Origin: Ampullaceana balthica
Lineage: Eukaryota > Mollusca > Gastropoda > Lymnaeidae
DNA: 64,000 bases
NCBI GenBank assembly: GCA_944989445.1
Contig: CALYLW010001399.1
Coordinates: 1-64,000, forward strand
Direction: 5' to 3'
Position numbers and translations under genes: made by a program. Of the stretch, positions 53,190 to 64,000 are shown one piece after another (within the stretch, counting starts at the first letter, position 1; each line of letters opens with the position of its first letter). A model generated the notes under the pieces. The model saw nothing but the letters and a program-made list of their open reading frames with translations. It was not told the origin of the DNA and searched no databases.

Positions 53190-54446
53190 AGCCGACATGA
53201 TGCAGTAAGGTCTGTTAATAAATCATACCATGCGAATATTGCAGCTCTGGAAAAATTGGCAACTGACGAAAATCAGCAAAGCGTGGCAGTCGACTTGAAG
53301 CAGAAGGATTTCTGAAGGAACTTGAACAACTGGAAGTGGGCTACTTTTACTTTTTACTTGAAATTTGGGACACAATTTTTGAAAGATTTCAGAAACGAAT
53401 GTATCCTTTCAAGAGCGGGGATTATCTTTGATTTCAGTAATACATTTGATGAATTCTCTTCCTGAGTTTGTTAAAAGGCAGCGTTCTGAATTTGATTCGT
53501 ATGAAGAAATAGGGAAGGACAAGTCCGTGTAGAAAGAGTACAAACAATCTCCAATACGATTTTTTTTTAAAAAGAGAAAGTGTCAGTTTGATGAAGGCCC
53601 ATCAGCCGAAACAGTATTTTCCGGAGACAAAAATTCAAGGTTTATGTATTTCTGGTATTGACAAACTTTCTTCAGCCCTACAACATCGGTTAGGCGCATA
53701 TAAATGGATCCATGAGAAATTTGGCTTTCTTACAAACCTAACTGAGCTCAGCAATGATGCCATCCGATGGGCAGCAGCCAAATTAATGTAAGAATATTCA
53801 AATGATTTCGAAGACTGCTTTTCCTTCAGAATTAGTTCAATTTTCAGAACTCTTCAAAAAAGGTATTGTCCAGCCCCAGGCTCAGGATCAGGAATAGGAA
53901 GTAGCACATTGTGAAACTCAAAACACATGCACAGAGCTAAAATATATTGCTGTTTTTGAATGAGCTAAATTTTACACAGTCCTTTCCAAATGTACACATC
54001 GCACTCCGCATCTATCTCTCAATGATTGACATCAAACTGCAGCGGAGAGCGATCATTTTCAAAGTTGAAAAGAATATAAAATGAATTAGAATGTATATGG
54101 GACATCAAAGACTGAATATGCTCTCTCTAATGAGCATTGAAAGGAACTTGTAAGCTTACTTAGCTTTACCGACTTGATTGAAAACTTTGCAATGAGAAAA
54201 ATTCGCAAACGAAAGTTCTAGGTTGAAATAAATAAAAATAAATATGCAAATGAATTTTGGATTCATGAGCTTTATATTAATTAAATTGACTTCTATATAA
54301 ATTTGTATCTTATTACACTCTGCCTTACAGGTTACAGTCTTATATTAGCTACTAGCAATTATTTTATTTAAATGGACGCTGGCTGGGCCGGGCCCCATTT
54401 TGAATTGCAGCTAGGGGCCCCTACTGCTGATTTAGAGAAAGTCTGA
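53190..54446 (+). pseudogene. hAT transposase C-terminal half, decayed
   Basis: Pieces in several frames run in order: EFDSYEEIGKDKS, KRKCQFDEGPSAETVFSG, IDKLSSALQHRLGAYKWIHE then FGFLTNLTEL, ALRIYLSM, and MGHQRLNMLSLMSIE followed by AMRKIRKRK. The last is the hAT C-terminal dimerisation region (LSLMSIE and the KRKK-rich end). About 54310-54446 matches the element end at 28339 and finishes in a degraded terminal repeat. The N-terminal half is absent. Confidence 0.75.
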
Positions 54447-54469
54447 ATAGAGAGTTATTTCTAATTTGA

Positions 54470-54660
54470 TAAATAAAGCACACTTTACTTTCGACTTCAT
54501 GAAATGGGTTGCCTAAACAAACCATGAAAACTTACACAATAACAACATTCAAAACTCGAATAAAAATGTAAAACTAGACTCAAACCACTGAAAAGTATAG
54601 GGAGCAATTATTTTCTGATCTGTATTGAAGAAAATAATTAAACAATATAATTTGCAATTG
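54470..54660 (+). mobile_element. LINE 3' end, degenerate
   Basis: GLPKQTMKTYTITTFKTRIK followed by a stop corresponds to GLPEESRKTNTLSTFKSLIK in the LINE end at 23300-23378. The following AACCACTGAAAAGTATAGG matches its 3' tail loosely. Very short copy. Confidence 0.65.
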
Positions 54661-56206
54661 TCACGCAAGTAGTGTCTGTCAGTCAGTCCTGACGCTACTA
54701 ATTTTAGAAAGCAGGGAAAACCAAATTACTGCAACAATGCATCAAAAGGTGTGCAAATTAAAGATACGCTGTAAAAAAATATTATATCATTGTTCACACT
54801 CATATTTTAATTTTGGAAAAGGGATCAATGTAAAAACAGGATTTGATGATGGTTAATTATAAATAAAAAAAACAAAGGGTGGCGCCGTAGGCGCCCTACA
54901 ACCTCTTTTATAAAATACTTTGTGTACATTTAAGAAAGTTTAATATTTCGTATTTATCAAACAAGGACAAGTTAGTTGGGCTTTTGAAAAATGTCGGCGC
55001 CGTAGGCGCCCTAAAAAAGTGCATTTTTCAAAATAAATAGATTTCAGCTGAAAATGTCCGTCATTTGTGACGGGTGATACGCTAGTATATGATATAAGAC
55101 TGCATTAAATTCAAATGCTTTTGTTGTATTTGGCTTTCATCTATATTGTTCCACGGTCTTTCTGAGCGTATTACGTTTTAAGAAATGTATTTTTTGATGC
55201 ATCTTATCCTGTCTAATAACTTTTTACTTTTTATATTTTAAATTACTTAAATATATATACATACACTGATACACACATACATTTTATCTATACACTTGCC
55301 CGCCTATGTTACTGGGGAATCCCACATGTGGAATGGCGTCAAAAGCCCTGAAACTAATGCTCTTATACGTCTTCCCGGGAAATTCCCATAGCAACTTTGC
55401 CCCCTCCCCCTCAGAAAGAACTAATAACTAGTGGACACCCCCGGGGCGTTCCTATCTGAGAGGGCCGCCTGGGCACCCAGGAACAAGGCCGGATTTGCCC
55501 TCCACGAAATTAACCTCACAAAGAAGGGTTAGGATTTCCTACTTCAATTCGCTACATCCTCGGCGTCAACCCGGCTCAGCACTCGCGTTTATTGACATTG
55601 GACCGTCGTTAGATAGTGGGTATTCCTATTGTTCAATTAGCAAAATATTTCCAATTGAATCTAAAGAACTGAATTATTGAGGCTGCCAATTAATTTACAC
55701 TGGGTTGCGAGTTTTGAAAAGGGAAAACTGACAAATTTTAATTGTCGCACTGCTTTTCCATCCCCTTGACCAATTCAGCTGAAGGGTGTTATGTTATGAT
55801 ATGATGAAACGAAGATTTGGTTGGCATAATATAATATTATCACTGGTGACTGTGTGAATGTCGGATGTTGTTAACCCAGATAATGACATCTGGTCATGAG
55901 AAAAAGGCGAGTCATTAGGCCTATATCTAGACCTTGAGTTGACAAGTACAGCACATTGATGTTTGTGGCCTGATTTTTAAAAAAAAAGATAACCGATCTA
56001 TGTCATGAGATTACTTGTTCAAGGCTAAAATTATTGGCGTCTGCGAAAGTTTTTGAAGAAAGAAGCACAGCTGTTTGCAATGTAGGGGGGTGGGGTCAAA
56101 TAATAGAATGCGTTTTGACTACCAATCATGTGTGTGGTGGGGGGGGAGGGGGGAGAGAACGATTGAAAATGACGTTTTTTGAAGATTTAATAATGACCAA
56201 TGTTAT
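54661..56206. other. Intergenic stretch with two GGCGCCGTAGGCGCC palindromes
   Basis: GGCGCCGTAGGCGCCCTA occurs at 54881 and again at 54995 in AT-rich surroundings. 55320-55640 is a GC-richer segment without recognised coding, possibly an old LINE leader. 56080-56160 is G-rich (two runs of six or more G). Confidence 0.4.
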
Positions 56207-56369
56207 CTGACCGACGACACGCAGCAGTTAAGAATTACCGCGCAGCAAATTTAGATAAGGGTAAAATATTATCTGTGTTTGGAGTGTAAAATTATTCACT
56301 AAAAAATAGTTGCTGTGCAACTTTGCACACGATATGTTATTTTTCATCTTATAGGAAACATTACTAATG
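56207..56369 (-). mobile_element. Degenerate copy of the CAATGTTCC MITE family
   Basis: Shares CGCAGCAAATTTAGAT, GTGCAACTTTGCACACG and TAGGAAACATT with the copies at 48318-48491 and 61575-61785. Confidence 0.5.
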
Positions 56370-56586
56370 TCTTACTTTATCATCAATATCTTTTTTTTCA
56401 TGTCATATTAGACTACATGGAAAATTGAGAAAACCTGGCGCAGGACAGAGGCGGCTGGAAGAGTTCCATCAGAGCAGGATAAAACGTTGGTGAGGAACAA
56501 ATACGCATTGCTGTGAAGCAGAAAAGAGAAACCAGGAAACTAAAAGAAAAAAATTCTGCCCGGCACAACCCCAATGGACTGAAATC

Positions 56587-56787
56587 CAGGGCCGTCTTAA
56601 CGCATAGGCCCGTTGGGACATTTTCCCGGGGTCCCACAAGAATAGGGGCCCCATGGGAATATGTTTATTTATATATATTATGTATACTTTATTATCAATT
56701 TCTGCGGGGGGGGGCACTCTATCTTTGCTCAGGGGCCCAACACCATTTCTTTTCCCGGGGGCCCAAAATGGTGTAAAGACGACTCTG
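56587..56787. mobile_element. hAT-type MITE (CAGGGCCGTCTTAACG ends)
   Basis: Ends CAGGGCCGTCTTAACGC and GTGTAAAGACGACTCTG. Flanks CTGAAATC and CTTAAATC match 7 of 8. Same family as 28546-28724 in opposite orientation; shared GGGGCCCCATGGGAATATG. Confidence 0.85.
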
Positions 56788-57417
56788 CTTAAATCCCCGA
56801 GCTACAACAGACTCTTCTCCTCTGGATTAGTTCCCCCTGAGTCACAGCAAGCATTGCAGGGCTGGTGGGGCTCAACCCCAAGGGAGCGATACTCGATTGT
56901 CTCTCGGGACTTTGGCGCAGAGAATGGTTAGTATATTCCCCAGCAACTGGTCATATGTACTGTTTCGTGTGTAAACTCTTTTCGAATTCTTCTACACATT
57001 ATCATCCTATGGATTTTGTGATTGGCACAACGCCTATTTAGTTCAAAGTCTTTAAAACTCCGTCGACAATAGAACTCTCTCGGTAAAATTAGTGAAAATT
57101 CTCATTCTCGTGGTATTTCGGTTTTGTTGTACCAGGAAAGGTGTGAATAGCGTCAAAGTTTCTCGGTAGCTTAGAAAGTAGCTCTGGAAGGTGATCTCCA
57201 CGACGATGCTCAACACGGTTGATATGGTGATCCAGCCACTCTTCTGTTGCGGGCTTCATTTGACTGGCGGAGGCACGTAGAACGGATTACACGGGATCGC
57301 AACTGTTAGCATGTTGCCGTCCCTTGCCCCAGACCGGACGTCCACATCGCTTTCCTTTAAGGCGACACTCTGGCTTGTAAGTCTCTTGTACATCTGAGAT
57401 TTCATTCCTTCGCAGCT
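56788..57417. other. Downstream flank of the unknown minus-strand gene
   Basis: GC-richer than average and partly open on the minus strand in a frame different from the preceding exon (for example KPECRLKGKRCGRPVWGKG at about 57350 and PELLSKLPRNFDAIHTF at about 57150). One stop separates the two. It could be 3' UTR, a further alternative exon or an old element; I cannot decide. Confidence 0.3.
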
Positions 57418-58142
57418 CTACCGGAGCCATTTGGGAAACCCGCCGAGTATTTCGATGAGGCTTACGTTTAGGTAGGAGTCATCGGAGCTCGTGGTGCTTC
57501 CGTCACATGACGTCACGATGGATTCCGTGTCATGAATTGAGAGGGATTCCCCGGATTCAGAGTAAAGACTTTCGAGAGATTCCCCGGAAATTCGCTGGTA
57601 GGATTTAGTTCTGGGAACGGGCTGGCTTCCTTTCTCTTCCGGCACAAAAGTTGAAACGAACAAAAAGTGGTTGAGACTGCAATCAGGCTTATAGATAAGT
57701 AGATCGATAACATGCAGAAAAGGTTATGAGTGAGCCTGACAAGGCGTCACACAAAACAGCTGTTTTTGACGTCTTGACAGGCGTTTGCATGTTATCCATC
57801 TACTTACAAACTTGGCAAGCAGCACGTCAAGGCGCTTCTAATTTTCTTCTTAGTCCTGTTCAGAAAGTTGGAGGTTGAAGATATCACCGACGGCGCGGTG
57901 ATAGTGCGCAACGAGATTTGCTTTCTCGAGTCACGGTAAGAGTTTGAACCGGTCTTGATTGTGCGACGTGCGATTGTTACGCACCTCAGCGCAGCATACA
58001 TTTTCAGGCAGTGGCTACCTTCTGAGCGGGCGTCAAAGAGAACCATAATACCAAGTGGTGGAGTCGAAGTAGAAATGACGTCATTGTCCTCATTGTTTCC
58101 GGAAATTACCGTCACCATGAGGTCACGGTTACATGCTCGGAA
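57418..58142 (-). CDS. Two-exon gene of unknown product
   Basis: Exon A, 58142-57808, follows an acceptor (TTTTTTATATAG) and ends at a strong donor GTAAGTAG. Exon B, 57676-57418, follows GATTGCAG and ends in a stop. The 131-bp intron is not a multiple of three, and the join keeps the frame (phase 2 to phase 2), which argues for real coding. From the first ATG (58118) the product has 189 residues; the frame is also open from the acceptor, so earlier exons may exist. The first part is basic (RCVTIARRTIK, NFLNRTKKKIRSALTCC) and the second acidic and serine-rich (SGESLESLYSESGESLS). No signal peptide, clear membrane span or known domain. Confidence 0.5.
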
Positions 58143-58589
58143 CTATATAAAAAAAATAGTTAACATAACACGAGGACTCGGTAATGATTCATTTATAAAA
58201 ATTTCATTTAACAACTCTAGCAGAATGGAAATTTGCTTTACAACATAATAGTTACCATAGTAATAATGATACTTTGACTCATACAAATAATACTTAAATG
58301 ATGAAAGCTGAAATCTTCCTTGCAAAATTGTGTAAATTTAAAAATAAAATAAAAAAGTAGATACATTTTGTTTTAAAATCAAATTTCAAACAAATTGATT
58401 AAATGGTGTTCTATTTTAAATGGCGAATTTACTTTCTAATATCAGATTAATTTTGAAAATGTATTTGAAATCGTACGGTAACATATCTAAATAATGACAA
58501 GTATTTTTAGCTTAAAACTTTGATTATTTCTCGATTTAAATGTCTTTTTTTAAACAAATAAATTGAAATTATCTCCTGTTCCCTGCAGA

Positions 58590-61000
58590 GGGTCAGAAGA
58601 GCTCGTGTAAAGGCTTGAGTAATACTGCCTCGACATTCGTTAGAGCTTCTGGTGGTACGCCATCATTCCCAGGGGTTTTTTCCACAAGCTAGGCAGTCAA
58701 TGGCTTTGCTCAGCTCTTACTGTGTGGGGATGACATCAAGTTATTCCATTAGCGCCACATCAGCGACGTCATCTAGAACAGTGCTTCTCAAACTTTTTAG
58801 TATGGCGGACCGGCAGGAATTTTTTCTGTCCTTTTTTTTTGAGAACATCTGCGGACCGGCAGCGGATGGCCCACGGACCGGTAGCGGTCCGCGGACCACC
58901 ACTTTGAGAAGCACTGATCTAGAACAGTGCTGGAGACTGTGTTAACTGTTGCATACTGTTCTAAATAGTGTTTGTTCTACCGTTTAAGCTGCTCTGCCTG
59001 GCCTTGATGATTTCCTCCACTTTTGGACTTTAGAGGGACAACCTTGGACGTCGAAGGGCCAGATGATTTTTTTTTAAAAGAATGTTTTCGTACATGGCTT
59101 TGGCCTTGCCCAAATCGGCAGCTGACTGTATGCTAGAGCGTGAGAGATTTAGCCAGCAGGTATTAGCACATTGACGTGCGACTTTTTGAGCAAGGCGTTT
59201 CGGCTGTTTTAAAGGCATGCATCCTGTCGGTTGTAGGCTTCTCCTTGTAGGCCATGAGAGATTTCCTTTTAGCTTCAGTGACAGGTTTCATTTCGTCCCA
59301 ATGAGTCCGTGTTTTCGTGGGATTTTTTTACCAAAGACATTCAATTCTGCTGCATAATCGTTTCGCGTATATGCGACCATTTGTAGTCAATAGTGATATT
59401 TGGGGTCATTTTTGTGAGGGCTTCATGGATTTTTTCTGTGAACAGCTGTTTTTTCACCGGGCTTTTCATGCAGTAGGTGTTAATACGTTGACATTACTTT
59501 TCTTAGCTGTGACACAAGTTTATCCCCGTTATTCGTACCTTGTTGGTTATAAAGGAGTGATCCGTGTAACAGTTGGCACTGTGATAGCTACGGGTGAATA
59601 GAACACTAGCAAGTTGTGCACGTCCTGGTGATGATGAGGTCCAACAGGTGCCATTGAGCGATCGAGGGTACCTCCTAGATATGGTGTATATCTTTGCACG
59701 CAGAGAAAGTGTTTGTCACACAGAAGCCTCGTGAGCTGCACAGCTATAGACAAAGGCACGTGCTGGGCTAGGCCTCGAGGTCGCTCCCAAATCTAGCATT
59801 GAAATCTCCTAGGAGGTATATTGCCTCATTTCTGTGGATGCTGGCTATTGCCTGGTCTGAAGCTTCATAGAATTGATCCTTCTCTTCCGGGGTTGAACAG
59901 AGAATTAGGACGTACGCACTAAGAATGATTATGATTGCTGGGCCCACAGCTGTTCTGAGTCTTTGGGTGATGATCCCATTCGTGCTGCTGATGACGGGGG
60001 TCTTGGAGGCTAGGAGATATTCTTTACTGTAAAACTTACACCATGCTGTTTTTGGTTATCTGTAGGTCTGCCTTACCAGAAGAATGTATAGTTTGCTTCT
60101 ATTAGAGAGCCGCTATCTGGAGCCTATACTAAGTCTCCTGAAGGCATGCAAGTCTTTTTTCAGTCTGTTTAGCTCTCTATTAATTATACCTGTTTTCCGT
60201 GCGTCGTTTATAGACTGCAGGTCAGCTGTAATGCCGGGACGCATAGTCCTCACATAGTCCTCACATAGTCCTCACGTTCCAGGTTGCGATTCGAAGAGCT
60301 TGGGTCTTCTTTTTTTTTCTTGTTTGCATTTATTGGTGGGGGCTTTTTTGACCCCCTTGTTGAGTAATGGCACTCTTCACGCACCTAGTGGAGAAGGCAG
60401 GCCATGACGGGAAAGCACCTATTTGACTGGGGGGCTGCCCAGTTTGAGGCTGGTGGTAGCTGTCCAGTGAGACTTTGGTAGTCTCTCCCACCGTCGGGAG
60501 CGGCCCCACTGGCACTTAGCTCTTCGTCAATTGAGCTTTGGCTTAGAACCGATAACTGCTGCTTCCCGTGTTTTGTCGACACCTTCAGGCGACGCTGGAG
60601 TGTCCTCTCCAGAGGTGATGCAAGCCTGGACGGGTGAGGTATGGAGAATTAGCTGCTGCCCAAACATCAGAACCCCCCCTTCTCCACGCCAATGGTGTAA
60701 CCAAAGGGAGAGACTTGCGTCGATGCAGCTTGGCGCCAGTGGCGTCGAAGGAGCTGTCGGAATGTGTTTTTTTCTCCATATATACAGAGCGCATGTAGAT
60801 CTCCAGTTCCTGATTTTTCTGTCAGGGTTAACTCCGTTAGCTTTTCCAGTGTAACGGGTGTCGCCGCAAGGCAGCGGAGGTTTGAAGTCAGAGTTTCCCT
60901 TCTCCTAGGACCTAGATGAACTACCACCAAGGTTAACGACAAGGTTAAGCGACTGGTTTTGAGGCGCCAATGAACCGCCTTCGCCCCTTCTCCTGACAAT
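58590..61000 (-). mobile_element. LINE remnant with endonuclease and RT start
   Basis: Decayed minus-strand pieces in order: RTMRPGITADLQSINDARKT then NRELKRLKKDLHAF (about 60275-60150), STPEEKDQFYEASDQAIASI and YLLGDFNARFGSDLEA (about 59900-59770), a shifted HWHLLDLIITR-like block (about 59660-59620), and ELSKAIDCLACGK followed by NDGVPPEAL (about 58735-58640). These are the endonuclease and the beginning of reverse transcriptase of the LINE group that also gave rise to CFDP2-like proteins. The rest of RT and the 3' end are absent. Interrupted by the hAT MITE at 58779-58916. 60242-60280 has a 12-bp triplicate (CATAGTCCTCA). Confidence 0.75.
58779..58916. mobile_element. hAT-type MITE with perfect 8-bp target duplication
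   Basis: Ends CAGTGCTTCTCAAAC and CTTTGAGAAGCACTG. ATCTAGAA on both sides (58771-58778, 58917-58924). 138 bp, with GCGGACCGGCAGCGG-type internal repeats. Inserted in the LINE remnant. Confidence 0.92.
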
Positions 61001-62452
61001 AGAAACATGGTCCGCTGGACTTACAGGATTAAGCCACACATGAAGGCCAGAAGCTTGGGCTTTAGTTGACAGAGGCATTATGAGACGCGAGCCTTGTAGG
61101 GCATTTCTAGAGAAGTGGGTGTTAGAATAAAAAGGGTTTTTGCAACAGATTCATTGTTTTTCTTTATTTTAAAGTTTTGTTATACATTGTTTCATGAATT
61201 TCTCTGTACATTACCTGACTGCAGTCTCCTCTTCAACAATCAACTTAAGTTACTTCCATAGATTAAGAGCTCAAAATATTAATTGGATTCGCTTAATTCT
61301 AAAATTTTGTTAATTTTAACCTAAAGGACTTTTCTTTTTTAGAATGTCATAATAAAATGTGTTTTTGATTCTTTGACAGCAATGAAAGGCATAAGAATCA
61401 AGTTGATTTGTTTAACATATTGTGTAATACATGTAGTATTGTGTTTATGTAGTATTGTGTTTATGTAGTATTGTATTTAATGTAGTATTGTATTTTACTG
61501 GGGGAAAAAACAAGACTGTGGTCAAGTGCTATTCTCAGTCTCTCTCCATTCATTCTATACTACTCGTCATCAATTTACCCTATAAGCTGAGTGGCTGCAC
61601 AGCTATCTGACAGACACAAAGCAGCTGTTTTGAGTTATCACACAGCAAATTTTGATGAGGATGATATGTGTGTGTGTGTTTGTGGGATGTAAAATTTTGC
61701 ACAGAAAAAATTTGCTAATTTTCACACGAGTTAACATTTTTTGCACATGAACCAACACAACTTAGAGGAAACGTTGGCTTGTCCTCACTCCAAGCCCTAG
61801 TCCACCTGGCAACTCTCACACATGATAAAAGTGTCCACACAGCTCAAACACGTGATCATCAGGTCAACCATATTAGGACAAATGTCACTGACACATTCTT
61901 TCTGTTACAGCACTCAACTTTTATGAATAATGTCAATCAATGTCCTTTGAAGTTATAACAGGCAAACAAAATGAGAGATTTGATCATTTTATTATCTCAA
62001 TCAAAATGTAAATAATACAGTTTTTTTTTATTTTTACAAAACTCATGCATCTGAGTAGGTGTTGTGGTGGTTTTTTTTTATTCAAGAGAAAATATTTCTG
62101 AGTGAATAAAGCTCCCAACATTACATTTGAAGAGAAAAAAAAAGTAAATATAATAGCTACTTAGCAGTGCTTTAAAGCAACATACACAAAAATATGCGAA
62201 TCTCAGATCAGCTCATAAATCAATACAGAAAAGTGAGCATCTTTAATATGGCCGAAATAATAAGGCTGGGGTGTGAGTATTCTATGAATTCTTCAGGAAG
62301 CAAAGCTGTATGCAATAAATATTCAAAATTGGCGGGGCAGTTTTTGATCAGGCAGCGTAACCATGGCAAAGCAGAACGCATGTATGATGCCCACAAAATA
62401 AATGATGGGGGACAACTGAGTGCTACTAAACACATATTCTGGAAGCCTGAGA
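61001..62452. other. Intergenic stretch with minor repeats
   Basis: 61430-61495 holds four units of about 17 bp (TTATGTAGTATTGTGT). 61575-61785 is a degenerate CAATGTTCC-family MITE (ATTTTGCACAGAAAAA, TTTTTGCACATGAACCAAC, CTTAGAGGAAACGTTG) with a TG run at 61667. TTTATT at about 61986 and 62077 would be AATAAA for the minus-strand exon that follows, so its 3' UTR probably covers about 62060-62452. Confidence 0.45.
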
Positions 62453-62600
62453 TTACTCTCTTAAAGCTTTGGCGCACACCTCGGCAACCTGCTTCATCTG
62501 CTGGGCAGTGCCATACAACATTGTCCGAGCGTAGGACTCACTCGCCGCCCTAACCTCCCTGGCTATGTCTAGCGCGGGCATGAAGTCAACAGGTGCACCA
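62453..62600 (-). CDS. Terminal exon of an unknown gene
   Basis: After an acceptor (CTTCTGAAACAG) one split base and 48 codons run to a TAA at 62453. The sequence PVDFMPALDIAREVRAAS then LYGTAQQMKQVAEVCAKALR looks like amphipathic helix and is much more GC-rich than its surroundings, with synonymous third-position G/C typical of the real genes here. Upstream exons were not found between 62600 and the window end. I do not recognise the family. Confidence 0.5.
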
Positions 62601-63786
62601 CTGTTTCAGAAGTTAGGCTGAAATGCCGGCATTCTGAATCCCAGTTGTGGTCTAGTCTGTGGTGCTACGGAATGGTGCTATTCAGTGTTACTTCTTAATG
62701 GTACCACTTGGTGTTATCAAAAAAGGACAACTCAGTGATGTTACCAGATGGTGGTAATTCCAACTCTTATGAGTCTGACGATGTGTAGTTTAGGTCAAAG
62801 CAACATAAAAATGTAGTGCTGCCTTTTGGCCATTAGTGTGTAAATTCTAAAGTTAACAAATTAAAATAAATCTGCTAAAATTCATATAAAATTCCAAAAG
62901 ATTAGCAAGAGGTATTTAAATCCTAAACCAACAAATTTATCAGAATACATTTTTCAGCACAGCTTGGTGTTAGCCTTTAGCCTTTATCTGTCAATGTGCT
63001 AGAGCTGTATTTACGCATGCAACACATTTCACCAATTTAACCGAAAATCTGTTTAAAAAACCCAGCATCATGAAATTTTATTGCATTAGCCCAAGAGAAA
63101 CGCGAACAAACTTCTTTACCTCTGGCAAATTTTGTATTCCAAAATTCAAAATATTAATAAAACCATATTGGGGGAAAATAATATCATTTCTATGACATTG
63201 TATCACAGATCTTCAATTCAAACAAAAGTTATATATACGCACAATTTGTGTCAAGCCACACATTTAGTTATTCCAATGAAAGGTGCACAAAAAACTTGAG
63301 CTGGCGTAAAATCTAATACAGATATATATATATAATAATTTTTCGGAATGCCTCACAATACATCCATAAATTTATTAAATAATTGGTAAATAAATAATTG
63401 GTCTATTACTGTTTAAAAATTTGAAAGAAAATAATTTAATTTTACACTAAACGTTTTTAAAGGCATTGCAAATTCCCTTTTGAGAATCACATTTGATATG
63501 CTCCCCCAATAGGGGTCACATCCGAGGGAAATATAATACACTCTAGTAATCTTATTCTGTTGTGTTAAAAAAATGTATTTACAAAAAAAAGTATAACTAA
63601 CTACAAAATTCAATGCATTATTCTGATGCTAAATTTAATGGGGAAAAAAACTTCTAGACCAAGGTGAGCTCCTGAAACACCAATGGATGTAGGTGGCAAT
63701 GGACTTTTTAAGTCTTAGGAAATTTTTTTGTTTTTTTAAACATTTTAAATATAAAATATTGTCTGCTCAGTTATAAATTACATGTA
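62601..63786. other. AT-rich stretch, probably intron
   Basis: No frame, repeat or RNA gene recognised. If the exon at 62453-62600 is real, this is its upstream intron. Confidence 0.4.
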
Positions 63787-64000
63787 CAGTGGGGCCCACT
63801 TAACTCGAGCCCTGGTTAACTCGCCCGCTCTATTAAGTCGACGTTTTTTTTTGGAACCGCCAAATTCTCTCTTTGTCCTTGCATTTTTTCAGCGGTTAGT
63901 TCATTTTTTTAAAGTCGCCAAGCCCTAATATTTCGAGCACAAAAGAGTGCCAAATTTGCAACTTAACGTCGGTTAGCTCGATCCCCGTCTGTTCGCCTAG
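63787..64000 (+). mobile_element. Possible pogo/Tc1-type element end, running off the window
   Basis: After TA the sequence CAGTGGGGCCCACTTAACTC starts, with repeated TTAACTCG/TTAAGTCG words and later CTTAACGTCGGTTAGCTCG. It is similar to 1872 onward. The element continues past the window edge. Confidence 0.4.

Noticed and set aside
1..64000. CRISPR arrays, bacterial operons, rRNA genes
   Set aside because: None seen; tandem arrays present have no spacer structure, and gene architecture is animal.

Overview
This window is nuclear DNA of a mollusc, most likely a pulmonate snail of the Biomphalaria/Bulinus kind. The evidence is AT-rich sequence, spliced genes with GT/AG (once GC/AG) introns, a rhodopsin-type receptor of the expanded gastropod chemosensory kind, a metazoan HSP70, a lysosomal alpha-L-fucosidase, and a very dense load of animal transposons. 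Species identity is inference. Nothing bacterial was seen.

Host genes. A 173-bp internal exon (698-870, +) reads like an F-box protein fragment. A single-exon receptor lies at 19825-20928 (-). An intronless HSP70 coding region lies at 36365-38278 (+), directly after a splice acceptor, and ends in EEVE instead of EEVD. A complete nine-exon alpha-L-fucosidase gene (478 aa) runs 41846-47506 (+), with an E-box cluster about 110 bp upstream, MITEs in two introns and a 24-bp minisatellite in the last intron. On the minus strand there are a two-exon gene of unknown product (57418-58142) and a terminal exon of an unknown gene (62453-62600).

Mobile DNA, left to right. A LINE remnant (1374-1768) is followed by a nearly complete Ty3/gypsy element (2308-9354). 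That element has gag and pol in a -1 relation through a T TTA AAC slippery heptamer, and one extra base that breaks the end of pol. It abuts a hAT remnant. A full-length LTR element at 11967-18458 has two apparently identical 309-bp LTRs, a CACCC target duplication and one uninterrupted 1497-codon reading frame with integrase ahead of reverse transcriptase (Gmr1-like order). It sits inside an older MITE. From 21.5 to 24.9 kb there are Harbinger-like ends, a foldback pair and a LINE 3' end. From 27.6 to 30.6 kb there are nested hAT pieces and MITEs. A decayed piggyBac element lies at 30979-33432.

Between HSP70 and the fucosidase gene is an L1-like remnant carrying a Harbinger MITE and a tRNA-derived SINE. 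Downstream of the fucosidase gene are a 2.45-kb hAT element with a perfect 8-bp target duplication (48932-51381) that itself holds a 9-bp-duplication MITE and a SINE, a second hAT pseudogene (53190-54446), LINE ends, and an endonuclease/reverse-transcriptase LINE remnant at 58590-61000. At least six hAT-type units show 7-8 of 8 matching bases in their target duplications, and four Harbinger-like MITEs show exact 3-bp A/T duplications, so superfamily assignments rest on duplication length as well as end sequence. All family names come from motif recognition without database searches.
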